Positions 52,761-61,700 of a stretch of DNA of 64,000 nt are shown here, piece after piece. The position numbers and the translations under genes are program-made. Below the pieces are notes generated by a model. That model searched no databases. It saw only the letters and a program-made list of their open reading frames with translations, and was not told the origin of the DNA. Numbering within the stretch: the first letter of the stretch is position 1; each line of letters begins with the position of its first letter. Source of the DNA: Dolomedes plantarius (taxonomy: Eukaryota > Arthropoda > Arachnida > Araneae > Dolomedidae). The DNA is taken from contig OU015490.1 in the NCBI GenBank assembly GCA_907164885.2, positions 232,226,241 through 232,290,240 on the forward strand, given 5' to 3'.

Positions 52761-55700
52761 AAGGTAATTATAACTCCCAAGGGACCTGATGTGAACGCAC
52801 TGAATGAACGGAAGCCGCAAGAGCTTTCGCACGCCGATCCAGAAGCTTCGACAACCATCTGGATTTTCTTCAACATTGAGTATAAAGGGAAGCAGGTTGA
52901 AAAAAGAGGGAGGAAGGAGAGAAGTTGGAATGAAGGTAACTATGAGACTTGAATTTTTTCTCGATGCTGAACTTTGGATTGAACTGAGTTCGGACTCTCT
53001 ATCTGGTTTTCGACTGATTGATAATGATTGATTGATAGTCGAAATTTTGTATAATAGGTTTTGTAAATATGTATCAATAAACCAATATATATGTATATAT
53101 GTAACGAAAGAGTGGTTTATGTGTCCAGGGAAACCATAAGAAATCCATCTAACCACGATGTTACGACAATGCCACTTTAAAATAAGACCATCCTTTTCCT
53201 TCATGTTTTAAAATGAACTGGTATTGACATAGGATTGCAAGCTACCCTGTTTGGTGAAGCATGGGGATAATTTCATCATTTATTTAATGTGCCTGGCAAT
53301 TTTGCGAAAATCTGGTTTGCTAAATAACCTGATAGAAAAATCACCTGGGTCGTATCTTGCCATTGCTAACAGCCTGTCATTTGCAGTTCTTTTTACGGTG
53401 CTGTTAGTCAAGGCTAAAGCATAAGCTACAATGGCGGCTGGCAGGGGCTTCTGTACAGTATTTAGTTGACCTTCCAAGAAAGCAATCGCTTGTTCTTTAG
53501 CAAGTATTAAGGTCTGTAAAGAATCGATTAAAAAATTTATTTCATTATAACCAATTCATCAGTAAGATTTTTAAAAAAATTATAAAATGTTCAGTGAAAT
53601 TGATTAAACGAAATGTTAGAATATTGTTTTATACATGCAAAATCAACATTATAAAAATCGTCCGAAAGTTTTGAATTTTAGTCATCAAACTTTGGTTTAA
53701 TTTTAGACCGTTCTTTTGCAGTGAAATCCAAAATTTCATCAAACAGTAAAGAAAAGTAATGACTCGTGGTCAAGCAAGCATTAAACTCTGTAAAGTATTG
53801 ATTAAAAATTCAGTTTCATTAGAACTAATTCATCGATAAGATTAACAGCATTTTTTATTGAATTATCTGTTTTATTGATTAAACTAAATGTTAGAATATC
53901 GTTTTACATGCATTATCAACATAACAATCGTCCGAAAGTTTTGAATTTTAGTCATTTACCTTCGGTTTTGAATTTTACTGTTATTCTTCAGTGAAATCAA
54001 AATTCTCATCAATTGGTATACAAAGAGTTCTCGAGGGAAAATTATCAGTTTTCACCTGCACAAATACGCTGACCTCGAGATTCGAGATACATGGAGTATA
54101 ATGTGTTATAATAGTTTTCGTATGTCTGACAGATTTACTAAAAAAAGACAAAAGTTGAGGATGAAAATAAACATTGTAAATGTTATTTTCCTCAATCATC
54201 CTTTTAAGATACATAAAAATAGACTAATTAGGTTGAGTTTTTTCTTTTCTCTGGATATAATTACATTAACTACTAGGAAAATTTAATTGCAGAAGCAAAA
54301 TATGAAAGGACTAGCTGACTACCCGTGTTTCGCTACTGAATACATTCAAATTAAATGCAACGGTCAATGTATGCAATTAATTTGTATGTTTAATATCCAT
54401 AAAACATACTATTCTGAATTAAATTTTTTAAAAAATTCCCTCTCAACGAATCTAGAGGTTAAATGTTATTATTTACCGTATTTCAATATTTTTTTTGTCA
54501 ATTTATTTCGTTGTTATGCACATGACACAAAATTAATATGAAGTATCACAGAAAGACAAGAAACCAAAGTGATGAGCATTTAATAAATTATTTTCTAAAA
54601 ATTAATCTTTAAAAATTCAGCAAAAAATCAGAAAATGGAGGTAAAGATTTGAAAAGGATTTCATTATAAAGACAGTTTTATGATCTTTCTCGTGATATAA
54701 ATTTTATAGCTTTTAATATAATACTTTAAATGCAAACTTAAAAAAAAGTTACAAAAAAGTTTTAAAAATTTAATTTAAAAAAATCTAAGAAGAATTTTTC
54801 AAAAATATTTCTTAGTGCACCCCTACACTATAAGAAGAATCGCAAAATTCCTTTAGGTCCAGTGGTTTGGTCTGTGCGTTATCTGCCAGTCAATCAGTCA
54901 GTCAATCAGTTACGGAACTGTTATATATATATAGATGATAAAAAAATGGTCTTAATTTCGTTTGTCTCATTAATTATGCATTTCTTTTATTCATTCATAC
55001 ACTTCTTAAAATATTTTATCATGTACTTTTCATGTATTTTTCATGTATTTTGTCATGTATTTTATCATGTATTTTTCAATTCAATACAAAGTGCAAATTG
55101 TTGTTCAAAATACCTTGAGCTTTCATAGCATCCAATTCAGTGAGGAAACTAAATTAATGATAATAATACCTAACTTACTAGTTTGTTATTATTTTCTTTA
55201 AAATGATAAATAGCAGATAACATTAAAAACAATAGTATCGTAAGATGGGGTTTACTTTGTGACTGAAGGGGTACTTTGTAACACATAGTAATTTTTTCGC
55301 ATTTCGGTTCTTGTGCCGCACCCGTGACTCTGGGAATGCAAAGAACAGCTCCAACAGCTTGTCCGACGTAAGAGACACCTAGTGGTAAGTTTCCGAAGTT
55401 TCTGTGCGCCATTTGTCTTCGCTGGCCAGTGTATTGTTCAAACCTGTTGCCAAGCTATTGACTCAAGCTTCGGAAACTTTGTGTGCTGAAGGTAAACATC
55501 TTATACATTTAACTACCACAGCTAATTATTTTTTATTGTCAATATGTTGGTTAGATGCTGGAGCAATACAGCTTTTGTGTAGTGATATTTCCGAGAAATG
55601 TGAGAACATAACCTAAATATCGAAAGGTGATGGGGTTATTTTGTAACACATTGGCACTGTCACAAAATTACCCACAAAGTCGATCTACCTCCTCCAGCTG

Positions 55701-58700
55701 CTCGATGTTGCATTTTTCTGTCCTCTAATATACCACTGGAGAGAAAGAAGTATTGATTATCTGTTTAAAAACTTCTCGAAGGAGCAGAATGTGCCAAAAG
55801 ACAAATTTCCTCATCTTCTCAAAGAACTGATGGCTGCCCTGGGCACCCGCGACTCTTTGATGTCAAAGTTATAGATATAGCTATCCAATATTTGTAATAG
55901 GTATATATAATTGTGTATGAAGCTTTTGATAAGCATTTTACTATGTTTGTGACAAATGATTTTTCCTCTTGGATATCAAGGCGAAAACGCACATGTCTCA
56001 AAGTAGCCCCACTCGGCGGGGCAAATTTGAGACACATTTTAACTTCAATTTTTCAATGGTAATTAACGATCCGGGATAACGGATTACATTACTACGTAAA
56101 GAAGGGGTGTACCGATGTTTTGCAATTGTTCATTTTGGTCTGCTTTTAAAATTGATCGGCTGGCACAGGTAAAAACTGAAAATCCGCCACAAAGTAATCC
56201 CATCTTACGGTATCAGAACAATGCTGTGTCATAATGACTGCGTGTACCTGATCACCACTTGTGCATTCTTCTAGCGCTATTAAAGCGTAGGCTGTCATAG
56301 AAACGGTTCCATCAACACCGCCCTAATAAATGTAAAGTATGATTAGTAAAAATGTTATAATATAAACCAAAGTCAATAATTGCAACTGCACAGTGACATG
56401 TTTATCCTCTATAATATTGTCAAATAAACCCCCACTAATATCTTTTTGTTGAAAAATGTTGTTATTGAGGAATTTTTCAAGCTTGAGAAGAACAGCGATT
56501 ATCAAGGGTTTGAAAACTGAATATTTTATCACTGTTTGGTACTCTTAGGATCTCATGCAAAGAAATATATTCTGGAAACATCACCTACGCGTAGTATAAC
56601 ATCCCTATATCTTTTTTTTATAGCTCAAGGTAGCCTTGCGGTAGTGAGCTGGCTTTCGGTACTAAGGGTGCTCGGATCGAATCCGGGAACGCGTCATTAA
56701 ATACCTCCGTGTCTAGGCCGTATATGGGCATGTTAAATACGTAGACCAGAAAGTCCCTCTATGAGGTCAGAAAGGGTGGGGAGAGGGTGCGATCCCTCCT
56801 TATTTCAACCCTGGGGGGTGCTCAGTCAATATTGAGGTGGCAACTATCTAAGACGGGCTCTAATCCTTGTGGTGCTATATAAACAGAGCCGCGTACTTCA
56901 GCCCCAAGCCTTTATTGACCTGGTCCAGAATTTCCAGCCAGAGTGCAATACAAATAACAACAACAACAAAATATTGATAACTGATCAAAATAGTAATGAT
57001 AAATTATGCCATAAAGCTAAAGGAGACAGACATTAAATTCATTAAATCCAAATATTATACCATACCTTTCTTATGATTAAAATTACAATTAATGTTTCTT
57101 TCCACAATAATTTTATCGCTTTTAATTTCAAGAGTATAAAACAAGAGAAAAAATATTAAGTGTAAAAAAAACTGCACAAAAAAATTGCCCTACATTGACA
57201 TGGACATTGACAAAAAGTTTTCGTGAGGTTCCAAATAGGGCTAAGAAAGCCCTCTACCCTTGGCATGGATATGGGAAGTACTGAAGCTTTTCACTCATGG
57301 TCCAAGAATAAATTAATTAAGTTTGAAGAAGAAAAAAAATGTAAAGTTAAGTTACAATATAAATTAGAGAAGTTATAAAAATGAAAATAAAAACATTAGA
57401 ATTTAGTAAGTTAAAGTTAACACACAAAAATTAAATTAGCAAGACTTGTCAAAATAAAATGTTGCAATATAAGATAAGATAAAAAGCAAAATATAAAGAT
57501 CAAAATCTGAAAAATCGAAGATGAGCCACAGAGGACCGCGAGCAGCAAAGATATTAAACGCTGGGATAAAAAACCAGGATGGGACAGATCTATCAAGCAA
57601 TCCGTGCTTGAAAACGGGCAGAAAAAAGGAAGCAGGATGATGAATTTGTATTACAGAGGTTAAAAAATATCAAGCTTAACTACTGGTCGAGAGCAAAATG
57701 TGTCCCGCAACCTGATTAATTGACGAAACAGGGTCCAGGAGCATAGCATAAGATATTATCAGGGAGGAAGGCTCACAAATTGACCATGAGGATTCGCAGA
57801 GGCATATTACACCAACGAGACGACACACTTCTTTTGTCAGAAAAAGTAAGAGGATGTGACTGCATATAATTATGAAAGAAAAGGGGGGAGTGAAAAATTA
57901 AGTGGTTTAGAAAGATTTGCCAATATGAAAGTCTCACCATCATTTCTCTATGAAAAACTCTGTTTTTCTCAATGTACGAACCATCACGTTCTTGGTTTGT
58001 GATAAGCCACTGGACGCCGGAAGATATCACGTTCTTATCAATCGGCACAAACTCGGTACCTTGACAAAACACTTTCATGACGAAAGCAGTAAGCCTTAAA
58101 AAATTAAAACACGAGATTAACTATCAGCATCAGATAAATTACATAAAATTTACAATGAAAATAGACATGCAGTTGTTTGCGTTGTGAGATGGTATAATTG
58201 GTATTTGTCAGTTCATTATAAAAATTATCGGAATTAAATCACTATTAGTATGCTCTCGGTTTATGTAAATTCATGGTGCTTAGAGCAACTGGATTGTCGT
58301 CACTGCAATTTGTAAATGACGACTATGCTGTTAATAAATTTTAAGTATGTTTCCTATATCATTTTTTTTTAAATAAAAAGTGTGGAACAAGTCTGAGATT
58401 TTAATACAACTCCTTTTAATTACGTTTCACCACAAAAACTGACCACGATAACTCAGTGAACTTTTGAAGCTTTAAAAGTCTTATTTAGTACATTGAAAAG
58501 CTGTTCCAGCTTAATTTGTTTTGGGATGGAGATTAAACTGTATGAGTCAGCCTGTGTCACCAAAGTGTTTGACAGGGTGACTGATGCAGATACCTGCCTA
58601 TCAAAATATTATATTTATCAGTTGTAATAAAGATCAAAGTCCCTCGCAGTCCCAGTTACGACACTACATTAAAATTTTGCTGTCCTCTTACATATAGTGG

Positions 58701-61700
58701 TTAGCGTCCCGAGATTCCAGGGAATATGTTCAGTTTCAAAACTCGACTAAATCAAAGCCGTTCTAGAACCGTCAAGTCTGGTAGTGATGCTGGTTAACCT
58801 GCATGTTGCTCCTATAATGAAGAAGCCAGCAAATTCGCTATGTGGAAGGGACAAATACCGAAAAGACAACTGACTGGGACGTTTAAAAAATCGAAACTGA
58901 CAGGTAAATATTGCACAAATTGGGTAATACTGTTTTGACCGAAGAATAGAGAAGCATTTAATAGTGTATGTGCAGTAAAAACATTAAAGTGTAAAGTACT
59001 CTTTTCGAAATGATATACGAGAAATTTCCCACTGAGAACCGTTAATGAAAGAAAATAAAATTAATTAAAAATGATTAATGTAATGTGATGCCAAATAAAT
59101 TTATGAAAATCCAAATGTTTGCGTATGTTTTCTTCCCCGCGTTTTCGCCAGGAACTTATCAAACATATTTATTTAAAGTTAATTTTTCTGTTCCATTTCG
59201 ATAAATCTTTATTTTCAAATTATTTTTACCAGGTACTTGTAGGTGAGTTTTCCCAAACAGCATAGGATCCATCTTTCTTCTTATACTTTAGCTCATTGTC
59301 GAAACCTAAGAGAAAATATGATAAGCAAAGAAATCATTCCTTGCAATTTTATATTATCTTTCTTTTTTTAAAAGACAATAAAAATATGATGGATTTCTAA
59401 AACTTGGAATGTGCACAGTTAAAGTGAGGCAATAATAGACTAATGTAATAGTAGGCGAACAGAATAAAAATTACATACCACAAATTTGATATTACCTTCC
59501 TGCAGTCGAAACAGATTTTAATCTATTGGAAACGAAACATCTAATACAGATCTTGTTAACGTAATATTAGCTGAGTACTGGGTTAAAAGATCACAAACAA
59601 CCCTGAATTATATTGCAATGCCTAACACGGTAAAGATATTCGCAGCGTAGATTCGTTGTTGTTTAAATACGTACAATCCGTTATACCATCACAATGCTCC
59701 TTTCCTTCCTTTTGAGACCTTTGTGTAGACTGCGAGTAGTTTAGGGCCACTTTGGCACAGTTGTGCTCCAATCATTGGACCCCTGTATGGAGTTCGAAGG
59801 TGGCGGAGCGACAGCTGAATTGGCCCGCAGAATACTCAGGCATAAGTAAAGATAGCCAAAAAGGACACACCTAGCTGTCTGGTTGATTTAGCCGATACCC
59901 CTAAAAGAGTATGTAAAATCTCTCTTTTTGGTTTGGAGCGCTATGGTCATTTTTTGCTACACGAGGACTAATTAGGCCAAAACCAACTGCTTAAAGCCCA
60001 TTCCGAACGGTTACAAACGTCCATGCAATGAGTTGGACTTGAAACCACCGACTCTGATACCGAGTTCCAGCGCCCTAGCCATTTGGCCATCTTCCGGCAA
60101 TTCCGATTTTTGATTTAAAGGTGGTTGCAAGTAATGTAATGACTGAAAACTGTGACAATCCAGTCATTTATCAGCCTGGATACGTCCTACTCTTATGTGC
60201 ATTTGACATTCCCAACATAATGAACATACAATGGGTAATCCTAATAATGGAAACACCACGTAAAAACGACTCGCACGCAAATCACGATGACGACGTCCCC
60301 GGTAAGCAAGAAGTATAGTACATTGGACAATTATCACTTAACGACGAATATCAGTTATCGTGCAATATTAGTAGAGTCGATTTAGAATTAGCTTTTCGGT
60401 AATTGCAATGCAAAATGTCATTCACAGTTACCTGTGGAAAAGTATGATATTTAACGTGAGGCCAACGGGTGTTTTTGAAACTAAAATTGTAGACATGTGG
60501 GTGTATCACGAGACACAGTACCAAATATTTTTGCACTGTACAGAAATAAAAAAGGTGATACATATTAAAGCAAAAATTCTGGACCTCACAGGAAGATATC
60601 AGCGAAAGAGAGGCGAAACTTGATTCTCATAGCAGAAAACCTAAGACTACATCACAGAAAATAACATCAAATGTCAATACGAGTCGCACGGATCCTGTTC
60701 CAATAATAACAGTTCTTCGGGAGCTTCAGGAGGCTGGAATTTACGGTTGTTCTGCAATCCAGATGCCACACTTTACTGACCTCAGGGTAAGGAAACATGT
60801 GAGATGGTACTTCGAACATAAAAAGTGGAGTTCAGATGACTGGAAACGTATCATAAGGTTGGATGAGTCGAACATCCCATTGTTTCAAACAAATGCCGGA
60901 GTATAGATTTGACGAACACACTGTGGACCATGCGGTCTCGGCTGTTTGTTCACTGTACGGTCCATGCACTTGGTGCTTGACATGCACGGCAGTGGCTCTC
61001 TGATGCTGTGGGATGTTGTTGTTTTGAACGTCTTTGGAATCCTCAAAAGTCATTGAGCGTCCTGTGAAATCAGAAGTCTACGAAAATCTTATGCCGGATC
61101 ACATGCTTTCTACATTGCAAGTGTGTTTTCCTAGTGATTATTTGTATTTCTAGGACGATTATGAAATAACCGCTTGCAATTTATTGATATTAAGTTCCGC
61201 TGAAACAGTCAGTGTTTTCAATTTTTTGATAATCCCATATATCTTTGAAGCCTGGGTTATCTTGCTTAAACTCTATATATTTACTTCACGAAATTTTATC
61301 GCAGTTTAACTTTTTCTGGCAAAATCCGAACTTCCTGTCCTTTAGAAATTTCCTGTGATTACATCACGTCTTTTCAAGTATGCTGCTTGAATTCAATCGG
61401 CAAACTTTATTAATTATATTGAATTCTCTCCTTTCGGTCGCTAGAAACTTTCACAGTTTCAAAATTGGTATTTGCGATTGTATTTTTAATCACATAAAAA
61501 GGCATATCATTAGAGTACTCTAAGTTTTCATTTGCTTGTCACTGCTAGAACGAAAAAAGAACACCATACTAGGTTTACCTAAAAGTTTTAACTTCAATGA
61601 TTTTATTAACTTTATTAACTTTAATGACTTCACTTAACTTTCATAAGCATATGAAATTTACTTACCTTTGTTAGCTTCAAAGACTTCTCTCAACTTTCAT

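Noticed and set aside
52647..53204. 185-codon minus-strand frame
   Set aside because: Its C-terminal part comes from a TA tract and the rest has no recognisable domain or splice signals.
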